The notes beneath the pieces were generated by a model. The model made no database searches and was not told where the DNA came from. It saw only the letters and a program-made list of their open reading frames with translations. A stretch of 17,010 nucleotides of DNA from Desulfobacteraceae bacterium (GTDB lineage: Bacteria > Desulfobacterota > DSM-4660 > Desulfatiglandales > Desulfatiglandaceae): positions 1 through 17,010 of the forward strand of contig JAUWPC010000034.1 of assembly GCA_030611815.1 (NCBI GenBank). Reading direction: 5' to 3'. Below, piece by piece: positions 1-7,471 of this stretch. The position numbers were made by a program, and so were the translations under genes. Position 1 is the stretch's first letter; each line of letters opens with the position of its first letter.

Positions 1-473
1 GCGACCCGGACCGATTTAGGGTGGAAGGGATGGGCTGCCTCTTTCAGGAGGACTACCCTTGATACACCTAATCCCGCGGCCGCCCTGATTACCGATCCCA
101 CATTGGCCGGGTCTTGAAACGGGATACAAAGCGTGCAGCCAGGAGGGCCTTCTTCGTCAACAAATGGTGGAAAGATCCCGAACTTGACAATTAGAACAGG
201 ATGGCCTGTATCGAAGAGATCGAGTTGGCGAAAAAGCTCCCGACTGAGACGATAGCAGCGGATATGGCCGGTTTCTGCCGCAGAAGGTAGCGATTGGTCT
301 TCGGAAAAGACCACGCCTGCGCATCTATCAGGGAATTCCTTCAAGACTTCTTCAGTCTGCCTGCGGCCGGAAAGAAGGGCCATCCGATGTTTCTTGATGC
401 CCCTAACCTTTGTGAGTTTCAGGAAGGTCCTGAATGTGCCGTTGTTCGGGCTGAATATTTTGACTGTCTTCAT
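1..473 (-). CDS. TrmH/SpoU-family RNA 2'-O-methyltransferase, 3' end cut by window edge
   Basis: Reading the minus strand from an ATG at 473 gives 157 residues that are still open at base 1. Residues 119-137 read FQDPANVGSVIRAAAGLGV, which is SpoU motif 1 with its N-x-G-x-x-x-R pattern (N124, R130), followed by VSRVVLLKEAAHPFHPKSVR. This is the start of the SAM-binding knotted domain. Residues 1 to about 95 correspond to the N-terminal substrate-binding domain of the family (SPNNGTFRTFLKL near the start). Motifs 2 and 3, which complete the cofactor site, lie outside the window. The family methylates a ribose 2'-OH in tRNA or rRNA; the target base cannot be told from this part. A stop codon lies nine codons upstream and no other start intervenes. 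No clear Shine-Dalgarno sequence precedes it. It follows the 138-residue gene by about 100 bases, on the same strand. Confidence 0.9.
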   Translation of the reverse strand, partial: MKTVKIFSPNNGTFRTFLKLTKVRGIKKHRMALLSGRRQTEEVLKEFPDRCAGVVFSEDQSLPSAAETGHIRCYRLSRELFRQLDLFDTGHPVLIVKFGIFPPFVDEEGPPGCTLCIPFQDPANVGSVIRAAAGLGVSRVVLLKEAAHPFHPKSVRV

Positions 474-534
474 CCGCTTTTTGTCAGGGAGGCGCGGCTA
501 ATCTATCTTAACTTAGCGTCCATCCAGAAATGAG

Positions 535-551
535 TCCCGCTTGAGGCGGGA
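535..551. repeat. Short palindrome of the TCCCGC...GCGGGA type
   Basis: TCCCGC, a 5-base loop (TTGAG), then GCGGGA. It lies between the 138-residue gene and the methyltransferase gene. No T-run follows on the minus strand, so I do not call it a terminator. It resembles palindromes at 3638-3656, 7508-7527, 7553-7573 and 16344-16360, and looks like a REP-like dispersed unit. Confidence 0.6.
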
Positions 552-575
552 TTGCAAGATCAAGAAAATAGCCAT

Positions 576-992
576 TTATGGATCGACACTACTTAACCAT
601 TCTCTTATGTCGTCCCCTGAAAGGTCTTTCCTGCCATAAAAAAGGGTGAAAAAGCTCTGGAATCTCCTGACAAGGCTGACGTCTTCCACCGCCTCTGCCA
701 TGGTTAATTTTCCATTTACATCATAGAATGCCTTTAGCCTCGAAAATAGCTTCCGGGCATGTGCTTCCTGGTCGCTCTTGAACAGGCTGATCTGAGACGC
801 TGTTTCGAGAAGCCCCAAGAGTGGCCGCTTATACTGTTCCATAATCCTATAATTATAATAGAAGGCCTCCCTTTCAGACAGGTGTTCCCTTGGCGCAAAT
901 TTTTCAATGATATCTATTACCTTATCAAAGTTGTCTTTCGCCTTTCCTCTTTTCTTAACTCTTCTTATAGGGGAAAAGATATCCAAACTCAC
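576..992 (-). CDS. Uncharacterised 138-residue protein coupled to metal ABC permease
   Basis: I do not recognise this protein. It starts with GTG at 992, has AGGAGG at 1002-1007 (9-base spacing), and its start overlaps the stop of the upstream permease gene by 3 bases (GTGA arrangement), so translation is very likely coupled. It is soluble, with no signal peptide or membrane segment. The N-terminus is basic (IRRVKKRGKAK), and the rest is predicted mostly helical with many charged and aromatic residues (FYYNYRIMEQYKRPLLGLL, RRFQSFFTLFYGRKDL). It has no cysteine and few histidines, so there is no obvious metal site. Its position as the last cistron of a ZnuCB-like unit suggests a link with that transporter. 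That is inference only. Confidence 0.75.
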   Translation of the reverse strand: MSLDIFSPIRRVKKRGKAKDNFDKVIDIIEKFAPREHLSEREAFYYNYRIMEQYKRPLLGLLETASQISLFKSDQEAHARKLFSRLKAFYDVNGKLTMAEAVEDVSLVRRFQSFFTLFYGRKDLSGDDIREWLSSVDP

Positions 993-1810
993 CGGGTGAT
1001 TCCTCCTCTCCCTTTCAATAGGCCAATGGCCTGAAAGATAAAAAACCCAACTCCGGCAACCAGGATGATAGTGGCGCCGGATGTAAGGTCATAGCTATAG
1101 GAGAGCCACAGGCCCCCAAGTGTAAAAAAGATGCCTAATATCGATGCGAGCACCATCATTCCGCCTAATGACCTGGTGTATTTTTCTGCAATGTAGGGTG
1201 GGATGGTTAAGAGAGCGATGACCAGGATCAGACCTACAACCTGTATGGTCATGACTACTGCGAGGGCCGTCATGCCGAGCAGAATGAAGTATAGTGGTTT
1301 TACCGGGATACCTACGATAAAAGCGAATTCCTCGTCGTAAGACATGGCAATGAATTCCTTGTAGAAGATAATTACTGTAAGGAGTATGACCATGTTTAAG
1401 ATGATTATGATCCAGATGTCCGACCCCGGCACAGTTAGGATGCTTCCGAAGAGGTAGCTCATCAGGTCAACGTGATAACCCGGCGTCAGATCGATCAGTA
1501 TGATACCGAGGGCCATTCCTATTGCCCATAAGACCCCGATGATAGTATCTGCCCTGTGCTTGCTCTTGAAGCTCACCGCGCCCATGATGATGGCGACCCC
1601 GACTGCAAAGAGTGAAGCCCCCAATGATGGAGAAAACCCTAAAAAAAATGCCAATCCGATCCCGCCGAAGGCCGCGTGGGCAATACCTCCTGAGATAAAG
1701 ACGATCCGGTTGACTACAACGAGGCTTCCGATTATACCGCACGAGATGCTAACAAGGACGCCGGCTAAAAGGGCATTTCTCATAAAATCAAACTGCAAGG
1801 CCTCCCACAT
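989..1810 (-). CDS. znuB: ZnuB-type metal ABC transporter permease (ABC-3 family)
   Basis: This 273-residue integral membrane protein is of the usual length for the zinc/manganese/iron-chelate ABC-3 permease family. Family hallmarks are visible: an N-terminal F..NALLAGVLVSISCGIIGSLVV segment, VFISGGIAHAAFGGIGLA near residues 37-54, DLMSYLFGSIL near 115-125, and VGLILVIALLTIPPYIA near 192-208. About eight hydrophobic helices can be read. With the ATPase encoded 4 bases upstream it would form the inner-membrane channel that takes a divalent metal from a periplasmic binding protein. The metal cannot be told from the sequence; Zn or Mn is the usual cargo. Its stop overlaps the next gene's GTG start. 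The GGAG near the end of the ATPase gene probably serves as its ribosome site. Confidence 0.93.
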   Translation of the reverse strand: MWEALQFDFMRNALLAGVLVSISCGIIGSLVVVNRIVFISGGIAHAAFGGIGLAFFLGFSPSLGASLFAVGVAIIMGAVSFKSKHRADTIIGVLWAIGMALGIILIDLTPGYHVDLMSYLFGSILTVPGSDIWIIIILNMVILLTVIIFYKEFIAMSYDEEFAFIVGIPVKPLYFILLGMTALAVVMTIQVVGLILVIALLTIPPYIAEKYTRSLGGMMVLASILGIFFTLGGLWLSYSYDLTSGATIILVAGVGFFIFQAIGLLKGRGGITR

Positions 1811-1814
1811 CTCT

Positions 1815-2576
1815 TTACTTCTCCGTATGGGTGGGAAGTACCCGGTGAGGTATTCCGTGGGCGATCAGATCGACCGGACATTGATAAGCCATATCGATCA
1901 TCTCTGCGGTGATTTGTCCTTCTTCATGGTATATTAAGGACTTGTTAACACAGGCCACTGATTTTACGTTTCTGGATATTACCCCGACATCATGGGTGAT
2001 CGTCACGATGGTTACCTGCTTGTTCAGTTCTCGCAAAAAATCAAACAGGTCTATCTCAAACTCCGGGTCTACGCTGGCGGTCGGTTCATCTAAGAAGAGG
2101 ATCTCCGGGTCGGTGGCAAGGGCCCTGGCAATAAAAACCCTCTGCCTCTGTCCGCCTGAGAGCCTGCCGATCGGGATATGCCGGTGTTCCCATATTCCTG
2201 CCTTTTTGAGCGCCTCTTCAACCTTTGAACGGTCTTTGCGGGAATATCGTCTCCCGATGCGGGATCGGGACAATCTGCCCATCAGGGCGACTTCCATGAC
2301 GGAGATCGGAAAGGTGATATTCAGGTCGGTGTTCTGAGGCACGTATCCAACGCGGTGATTGGCATCGTGAGGCGCTTCACCTAAGATCTTGATCGTCCCT
2401 CTATCAGGCTTTAACACCCCCAACAGGAGCTTAAGGAGCGTTGTCTTCCCCCCCCCGTTTGGACCGATGATCCCTAAAAAGTCACCCTGTTTCAATGTGA
2501 GGGTGACGTCTTCGAGGATCGGGGTTCTATCATAGGAAAACCAGACCCCATTCATATCAATGGCAGGAACAGTCAT
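1815..2576 (-). CDS. znuC: ZnuC-type metal ABC transporter ATP-binding protein
   Basis: This 253-residue ABC ATPase is complete. Walker A is GPNGGGKTT at 38-46, the Q-loop is YVPQN near 78-82, the signature LSGGQRQR is at 139-146, Walker B ILFLDEP is at 159-165, and the H-loop histidine is H195 in TITHD. The PISVMEVALMGR segment after the Q-loop is typical of the zinc/manganese group. It would drive the permease encoded immediately downstream. The ATG at 2576 has no recognisable Shine-Dalgarno sequence; instead a 14-base tandem repeat ends 4 bases upstream. An internal ATG at residue 8 has no better site. No periplasmic binding protein gene (ZnuA type) is adjacent, so that subunit must be encoded elsewhere if the transporter works. 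Confidence 0.94.
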   Translation of the reverse strand: MTVPAIDMNGVWFSYDRTPILEDVTLTLKQGDFLGIIGPNGGGKTTLLKLLLGVLKPDRGTIKILGEAPHDANHRVGYVPQNTDLNITFPISVMEVALMGRLSRSRIGRRYSRKDRSKVEEALKKAGIWEHRHIPIGRLSGGQRQRVFIARALATDPEILFLDEPTASVDPEFEIDLFDFLRELNKQVTIVTITHDVGVISRNVKSVACVNKSLIYHEEGQITAEMIDMAYQCPVDLIAHGIPHRVLPTHTEK

Positions 2577-2580
2577 TTGG

Positions 2581-2616
2581 ATTGAATATTGAAAATTGAA
2601 TACTGAAAATTGAAGG
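2581..2616. repeat. 14-base tandem repeat abutting the znuC start
   Basis: The units ATTGAATATTGAAA (2581-2594) and ATTGAATACTGAAA (2595-2608) differ by one base, and are followed by a partial ATTGAAGG. The array begins 4 bases before the znuC start codon and so occupies its leader. Confidence 0.85.
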
Positions 2617-2683
2617 AATTTCTCACCATTTTTTGCTCACGATTTTAGAATTAAATCTTCTGAGGCCGACTATACTTTCCTGG

Positions 2684-2713
2684 TTATAACTTATTGATAT
2701 TACCGTATTTCAA
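2684..2713 (-). promoter_or_regulatory. Possible sigma-70 promoter for the znuCB unit
   Basis: On the minus strand TTGAAA (2713-2708) and TTATAA (2689-2684) are separated by 18 bases, in the AT-rich gap between nadC and znuC. I see no convincing Fur or Zur box over it. The call rests on match to consensus and position only. Confidence 0.35.
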
Positions 2714-2785
2714 TCTCATTTTTTGTGAATTTTGCCTGCCCTGTGGAATGCGGAGCCTATTCCTCTGGGGCGGCTATGTTGATTC

Positions 2786-3679
2786 TCAATCTCCCGGTTT
2801 ATCCGGCTCAGGGTTGATTTCGAGACTGAAATCAGCGGCCTTGGCCGAGTGGGTAAGGGCTCCCACGGAAATCATATCCACACCGGTCCTGGCGATATCT
2901 TCGACTGTATCCAGGGTAATGCCGCCCGAGGCCTCAGTCATGGCCGCACCGTCCACGAGTTCAACTGCCTTCCTCAATTCTTCGGGGCCCATATTGTCAA
3001 GGAGGATAGCGTCTGCGCCGGCCCGGCAGGTCTCTTCTACCCCGGCCAAGTCTTCCACCTCTACCTCGATTTTCAGGGTATGCGGGGCATGTCTTTTGGC
3101 AAGATTTAGGGCACTGGAAATGGAACCGGCCGCTGCAATGTGATTGTCCTTTATCAGTATCCCATCAGACAGCCCAAAGCGGTGATTGGCGCCCCCGCCC
3201 ATCCTGACCGCATATTTATCAAACCACCGTAGACCGGGTGCTGTTTTTCTTGTGTCCAAGATCCTGACCTTGGCAGGTCTTACCCTTTCCACATACCGGC
3301 GTGTTAGGGTAGCGATCCCACTCATCCGCTGGAGGAAGTTGAGGGCCGTCCTTTCACCTCGTAATATAGACGCTAATCGACCCCTAAGAAGACAGACCCT
3401 CGTTTCAGAGGGTATGAGGTCGCCATCACCGTAATATTCCTCAAATTCTGTTCCAGGGCCAACTTCCAAAAAAACGCTCTTGAATACCCCCATCCCGGCC
3501 AAGACTAATTCCTCCCGGGCAATAAGATATGCCTCTCCCTTCAGATCCGGATCAATAATAGCGTCCGTAGTCACATCCCCGGCCCCTAAGTCTTCCTCAA
3601 GGGCCAGCTTAATCATACGTGCTGCCATTGGGCAATGATCCCCGATGAATCGGGATTTACGTACCGCTTCAACAATCAT
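2786..3679 (-). CDS. nadC: Nicotinate-nucleotide pyrophosphorylase (carboxylating), NadC
   Basis: NadC converts quinolinate and PRPP to nicotinate mononucleotide, CO2 and PPi, the third step of de novo NAD synthesis in the cytosol. With the start chosen here the protein has 297 residues. Family motifs are all present: ALEEDLGAGDVTT near 26-38, GERTALNFLQRMSGIAT near 108-124, LDTRKTAPGLR near 141-151 (quinolinate and PRPP contacts), GGGANHRFGLSDGILIKDNH near 161-180, and VGALTHS near the end. The ATG at 3679 has GGAG with 7-base spacing and overlaps the valS stop by 11 bases. A longer reading from 3742 would overlap valS by 74 bases and adds nothing family-like. A later ATG at 3628 would give a more typical N-terminus but lacks a ribosome site. 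Between these two starts sits a palindrome that adds about seven residues unlike the family. nadA and nadB are not in the window. Confidence 0.95.
   Translation of the reverse strand: MIVEAVRKSRFIGDHCPMAARMIKLALEEDLGAGDVTTDAIIDPDLKGEAYLIAREELVLAGMGVFKSVFLEVGPGTEFEEYYGDGDLIPSETRVCLLRGRLASILRGERTALNFLQRMSGIATLTRRYVERVRPAKVRILDTRKTAPGLRWFDKYAVRMGGGANHRFGLSDGILIKDNHIAAAGSISSALNLAKRHAPHTLKIEVEVEDLAGVEETCRAGADAILLDNMGPEELRKAVELVDGAAMTEASGGITLDTVEDIARTGVDMISVGALTHSAKAADFSLEINPEPDKPGD
3638..3656. repeat. Palindrome CCCGAT-GA-ATCGGG inside the nadC 5' end
   Basis: A perfect 6-base stem (3641-3646 with 3649-3654) has a 2-base loop and flanking AT on each side. It is of the same ATCCCG...CGGGAT style as the intergenic palindromes in this window, but here it is translated as part of the NadC N-terminus (residues around KSRFIGD). 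Confidence 0.6.
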
Positions 3680-6323
3680 CAATGGTCTCCAGGAATGAGA
3701 GGTTTTGTTTGAGCTTTGAGAGTTTTGTGGAGAAGCCTTCAAATTTAGTCCTTACATCTGCTACGATTCCGGCCGGCGCCTTTTCCAAAAACCCCCTGTT
3801 TGAGAGCTTCTTGTTCGAGGCTTCCATATCTTTTTCAATTTTGCTGATCGCCTTTCTTATCCTTTTTTTCTCTTCCTCAAAGTCTATCAATCCCTCGAGA
3901 AGAACATGAACCGAGGTCTCTTCGAATATCGCGGTTGCCGATTTGGCCGGTTTTGGGAGGCCTGAACCGATGGATGCGCCATCCACCTTGGCGAGTGTCT
4001 GAATGTAGGCCAGATTCCGCTCTAAGATTTCCTCATCCAGTTCACTTTTTGCATCGATGATTAGATTGACATTTTTTGAGGGGGGTATGTTCATCTCTCC
4101 ACGGATGTTGCGTATTGCTGCTATAACCCCCATCAACAGATTCATCTCTTTTAAGGCATCTTCATCTCTCAAAAAATCAGAGGGATCAGGAAAACGGGCA
4201 GTCATAATGCTTCCATCTGTCCCGGGGAGCCTTTGCCATATCTCCTCGGTTATAAAGGGCATAAAGGGGTGCAGCAGCTTTAAGGCGACTATAAGCGCCT
4301 CTTGAACAACGGCCCTTGCAGTCTCTTTTGAAACCCCATTCTCACCATAAAGCTCTTGCTTGGCCATTTCAAGATACCAGTCACACAACTCATGCCAGAT
4401 AAACTGATAACAGTGAGCCGCGGCCTCATTAAACTGATACGCTTCTATGGCCCGGGCCACCTCTTCGCTGACCTGCCCGAGCCTTGTCAAAATCCAGCGG
4501 TCGGCCAGGGTGTAGGCCCTTTCATCATGTTTCGGATCTTCGTTTTCGTCCAAGTTCATCAGGGCAAATCGAGCAGCATTCCATATTTTATTTACAAAAT
4601 GGCGATAACCTAAGATCGTCTCTTCAGAGAGCTTGATGTCTCTCCCCTGGGCCGCCAAGGCCGCCAAGGTAAATCGGAAGGCGTCTGTGCCGAACTGGTC
4701 CATGATCTCAAGAGGATCGATGACATTCCCCTTTGATTTGCTCATTTTCTTCCCTTCCGCGTCCCGGACCAAGGCATGGATATAGACATCCTTAAAGGGG
4801 ATATCCCCCATGAAATGGATCCCCATCATCATCATCCGGGCCACCCAAAAGAAGAGGATGTCGAAACCGGTCACAAGGACAGCGGTTGGGTAGAAAGTCT
4901 TGAGCTCGGGGGTAGAGTCAGGCCAGCCTAATGTGGAAAATGGCCACAGGGCTGAACTGAACCATGTGTCAAGCACGTCTGTTTCCTGAACAAGATCATT
5001 ACTCTGGCATGAGTTACAGCTCATTGGCGCTTCTTTGGCCACCTGGACCGCTCCGCATTCCTGACAGTACCATGCAGGGATCCGATGCCCCCACCAGATT
5101 TGTCGGGAAATACACCAGTCCTTGATGTTATCCATCCACTCAAAATATACCCCTTCCCAGTTGGAAGGAAAAATCTTGGTTTTTCCTTCTCTGACCGCTT
5201 TACTTGCCTCTTTAGCAAGGGGGCCGGTCTTCACAAACCACTGTTTTGAAAGAAGGGGTTCGATCATGGTCTTGCAGCGGTAGCAGTGCCCGATTGCGTT
5301 CTGGTAGGGCTCTATCTTTTCGAGGAGATCTCCCATTTTCAGGTCTTCTATGATCCGTTCACGGCATTCAAACCTCTCCATTCCCCGGTATGGGCCGGCT
5401 AAATCATTCATCATGCCGTTTTCGTCAATTACCTTGATCCTCTCAAGATTGTGGGTATTCCCTATTTCAAAGTCATTTGGATCATGGGCCGGCGTGATTT
5501 TAAGGGCCCCGGTGCCGAATTCCATGTCCACGTATTTATCGAAGATGACCGGGATAGGCTTATTGAGAATAGGCAACAGGACATGGGGATCTGACAACGC
5601 TGCGTACCGATCGTCCTCAGGGTTAACGGCCACGGCAGTGTCTCCCAAAAGGGTCTCCGGCCGGGTGGTGGCAACTGTCAGATGCCCCCCACCGTTTTTG
5701 AAAGGATAGCGAATATAATAAAGATGGCTTTCTTTCTCTTTATGCTCAACCTCAATGTCGGCCAGGGCGGTATGGCATCTGGGGCACCAGTTTATGATGT
5801 AATCTCCACGATAAATATGCCCTTCCTCATAGAGGCGTACAAAGACCTCCCTTACTGCCTTGGACAGCCCTTCATCCATGGTAAATCGTTCCCTGCTCCA
5901 GTCGCAGGAACAGCCCAATCTTCTTAATTGATTAATTATCAGCCCGCCGTATTTCTTCCTCCACTCCCAGACCAATTCAATGAATTTCTCCCTTCCAACT
6001 GCGTACCGGTCTGTGCCTTTGGCTGCCAAATCCTTTTCCACCACGTTCTGAGTGGCGATCCCCGCATGGTCGGTCCCCGGCTGCCACAGGACATTAAACC
6101 CTTTCATCCTTTTGAAACGACAGAGGATATCTTGAAGGGTATTGTTCAGGGCGTGGCCCATGTGAAGGGTCCCGGTGACATTTGGGGGTGGAATCACGAT
6201 GCAATAGGGGTCCTTGTCAGAGGTGGCTTCTGCCTTAAAGAGACCGTTGTCTTCCCAGTATTTGTACCATTTCTGCTCAACACTCTTAGATTCGTAACTC
6301 TTTGCCATTAATTCATTCTTCAT
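3669..6323 (-). CDS. valS: Valyl-tRNA synthetase
   Basis: ValS is a class I aminoacyl-tRNA synthetase that charges tRNA-Val in the cytosol and edits mischarged threonine. The 884 residues match the usual length. Visible parts in order: PPPNVTGTLHMGH with the HIGH-type motif HMGH at 54-57; the CP1 editing domain from about 190 to 340 with ATTRPETLLGDTAV at 218-231; a zinc-ribbon-like pair CQEC (420-423) and CNSC (436-439); WFSSALWPFSTLGWP near 454-468; KMSKS at 526-530; the anticodon-binding helical domain from about 610 to 780; and a C-terminal coiled-coil arm from about 815. It starts at the ATG at 6323 with GAGGAG 10 bases upstream. The nadC start overlaps its last codons. Confidence 0.98.
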   Translation of the reverse strand: MKNELMAKSYESKSVEQKWYKYWEDNGLFKAEATSDKDPYCIVIPPPNVTGTLHMGHALNNTLQDILCRFKRMKGFNVLWQPGTDHAGIATQNVVEKDLAAKGTDRYAVGREKFIELVWEWRKKYGGLIINQLRRLGCSCDWSRERFTMDEGLSKAVREVFVRLYEEGHIYRGDYIINWCPRCHTALADIEVEHKEKESHLYYIRYPFKNGGGHLTVATTRPETLLGDTAVAVNPEDDRYAALSDPHVLLPILNKPIPVIFDKYVDMEFGTGALKITPAHDPNDFEIGNTHNLERIKVIDENGMMNDLAGPYRGMERFECRERIIEDLKMGDLLEKIEPYQNAIGHCYRCKTMIEPLLSKQWFVKTGPLAKEASKAVREGKTKIFPSNWEGVYFEWMDNIKDWCISRQIWWGHRIPAWYCQECGAVQVAKEAPMSCNSCQSNDLVQETDVLDTWFSSALWPFSTLGWPDSTPELKTFYPTAVLVTGFDILFFWVARMMMMGIHFMGDIPFKDVYIHALVRDAEGKKMSKSKGNVIDPLEIMDQFGTDAFRFTLAALAAQGRDIKLSEETILGYRHFVNKIWNAARFALMNLDENEDPKHDERAYTLADRWILTRLGQVSEEVARAIEAYQFNEAAAHCYQFIWHELCDWYLEMAKQELYGENGVSKETARAVVQEALIVALKLLHPFMPFITEEIWQRLPGTDGSIMTARFPDPSDFLRDEDALKEMNLLMGVIAAIRNIRGEMNIPPSKNVNLIIDAKSELDEEILERNLAYIQTLAKVDGASIGSGLPKPAKSATAIFEETSVHVLLEGLIDFEEEKKRIRKAISKIEKDMEASNKKLSNRGFLEKAPAGIVADVRTKFEGFSTKLSKLKQNLSFLETIDDC

Positions 6324-6359
6324 CTATCAAACACTCCTCGGAATATATATAATGTCTGA

Positions 6360-6483
6360 ACGAAATAACTCCCTATTTCATAATCTTAATCATAATCGTA
6401 ATCTTACTCAAAACGATTATGATTAAGAGTACGATTAAGAGTATGAATCCAAAAACAAATTTCAAATGCGGCAGTTATTTCGT
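6360..6483. repeat. 124-base element with 11-base inverted ends and a nested 16-base palindrome
   Basis: ACGAAATAACT at 6360-6370 is matched perfectly in inverse by AGTTATTTCGT at 6473-6483. Inside, 6384-6399 (TCTTAATCATAATCGT) and 6413-6428 form perfect 16-base arms around a 13-base loop. Further partial GATTAAGAG copies follow to 6442. There is no coding capacity. It has the layout of a small non-autonomous foldback element, but no flanking target duplication is clear. Confidence 0.6.
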
Positions 6484-6515
6484 CCTAATTTGTGTGAGTT
6501 TTTAAATCCAAAATC

Positions 6516-6555
6516 GTGCCTGAATCACGCCAAGGCGTGATTTTCGTTCAGGCAC
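6516..6555. repeat. Dispersed palindromic repeat, copy 1 (GTGCCTGAA...TTCAGGCAC)
   Basis: GTGCCTGAA (6516-6524) and TTCAGGCAC (6547-6555) are perfect 9-base arms. The loop carries its own hairpin, TCACGCC-AA-GGCGTGA (6525-6540), so a cross-shaped fold is possible. The right side TTTTCGTTCAGGCACTAT is identical to copy 2 at 8752-8769. Confidence 0.75.
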
Positions 6556-6803
6556 TATATAGCAATCCGCGTCCAGGCTCCAGCTATGGGGTTACGCCCT
6601 CTACAAGATGTAGGCTACGAGCCGGAAGCCGGAGGGAGGACGTGATTTTAATCTGCTCATATGGGTGACAATATCAAATGAAAAAGGTCAAATGTCAAAT
6701 GAAAGTCAAAGGGAAGAAGGCTGCCTTAGGCGGGACCCGACCACTTAACGAGGTCTGCAATTCGCTCTTATGGGGTTTTTGATAAAACCGCTGGAACCAA
6801 CGG

Positions 6804-7325
6804 CTACGCCGGCGGTGGTTCAAGACTCTGCTTCAGGCCTTCAATAGCCTCTTTGATTACCTTTTCAGCAACCTCAGACATGGTTTCTCTTGTAACCCTC
6901 TCTACAACGTCCTTGACCGCCTCGGTAATTATATCTTCAAGCCTTTCCGTGGAAATAGCGGGTAGTCCTTCAGAAATGGCCGTAGACCCGGATTCATCGG
7001 TTTTATCCGCATCCTCAAGGCTTGTCATCACCCCCGCCAAGTCATCCTGAGGAAGCTCTGATAAGGTATCTGGGTCCGGTTCCTCGAAATCCTTGGAGGT
7101 TTTAAAATCAAAATCGAGAGAGTCAAAGGTATCAGCTCGATCATCAGTCTCCACATCCTGGGGTTTTTCCCCTTTCGTAATGACGTCTACAAGGTCTATG
7201 ATCTCATCATCAGGAGATAGATCGCCGGGAACCCCAGGTTCATGAGGCGGCCTGGTCGAATCAATATCCGGGAGATTTCCCCAGGTTTCTTTCTCATCTT
7301 TAAATTGTTCCTGGTCTGTGCTCAT
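6804..7325 (-). CDS. Acidic low-complexity protein with C-terminal amphipathic helix, function unknown
   Basis: I do not recognise a named family. The ATG at 7325 is preferred because GGAG lies 7 bases upstream; an ATG at 7340 has no ribosome site. The 173 residues are strongly acidic. Residues 1 to about 120 look disordered and rich in D, E, S and P, with a short hydrophobic-acidic motif DDEIIDLVDVI at 39-49. Residues 127-169 are one long amphipathic stretch (ERLEDIITEAVKDVVERV, then EVAEKVIKEAIEGLKQSL), ending EPPPA. There is no signal peptide or membrane segment. The layout (acidic spacer, then C-terminal helices that could self-assemble) recalls polar organising proteins of the PopZ type, which have a similar length. 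This is an architectural likeness only. It has its own near-consensus promoter and no operon partner. Confidence 0.78.
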   Translation of the reverse strand: MSTDQEQFKDEKETWGNLPDIDSTRPPHEPGVPGDLSPDDEIIDLVDVITKGEKPQDVETDDRADTFDSLDFDFKTSKDFEEPDPDTLSELPQDDLAGVMTSLEDADKTDESGSTAISEGLPAISTERLEDIITEAVKDVVERVTRETMSEVAEKVIKEAIEGLKQSLEPPPA

Positions 7326-7387
7326 TTTAGTGCTCCGCATGACAGTCGAAAGAGAATGCCGAGGAATTGAAAATTAAATAAAGATTT

Positions 7388-7416
7388 ATTTTATCATAAA
7401 GGCCTTATATTGTCAA
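7388..7416 (-). promoter_or_regulatory. Near-consensus sigma-70 promoter for the acidic protein
   Basis: On the minus strand TTGACA (7416-7411) and TAAAAT (7393-7388) have exactly 17 bases between them. Transcription would begin near 7381, leaving a leader of about 55 bases to the ATG at 7325. Confidence 0.7.
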
Positions 7417-7471
7417 GAATTTGGGCCTGCACTCATAATTTTTCTTTCAAATTAAGCCCTGGTATGTAAAA

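Larger units (their letters stand above)
6324..6803. other. 480-base gene-free gap rich in repeats
   Basis: I see no gene in this stretch. From left to right it holds the valS ribosome site (6334-6339), an element with 11-base inverted ends (6360-6483), a palindromic repeat shared with 8735-8769 (6516-6555), and a GC-richer patch at about 6560-6650 with no readable protein. It ends with a degenerate CAAATG word repeat (6673-6710) and a short GGTTTT/AAAACC stem (6774-6789). That stem lies downstream of the acidic-protein gene but has no T-run. Confidence 0.7.

Noticed and set aside
294..533. Plus-strand frame of 79 codons
   Set aside because: It lies opposite the TrmH-family methyltransferase, whose minus-strand frame has clear family motifs. 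The plus frame has no ribosome site or known motif.
3669..3742. Longer nadC reading starting at 3742
   Set aside because: It would overlap valS by 74 bases, lacks a good ribosome site, and adds residues unlike the family. The ATG at 3679 with GGAG is better.
6216..6360. T-box leader upstream of valS
   Set aside because: No specifier loop, T-box core or terminator is visible. The leader is short and repeat-derived.
6795..6822. Imperfect AACCA...TGGTT stem over the stop of the acidic-protein gene as a terminator
   Set aside because: The stem is broken by a bulge, overlaps the coding end, and has no T-run.
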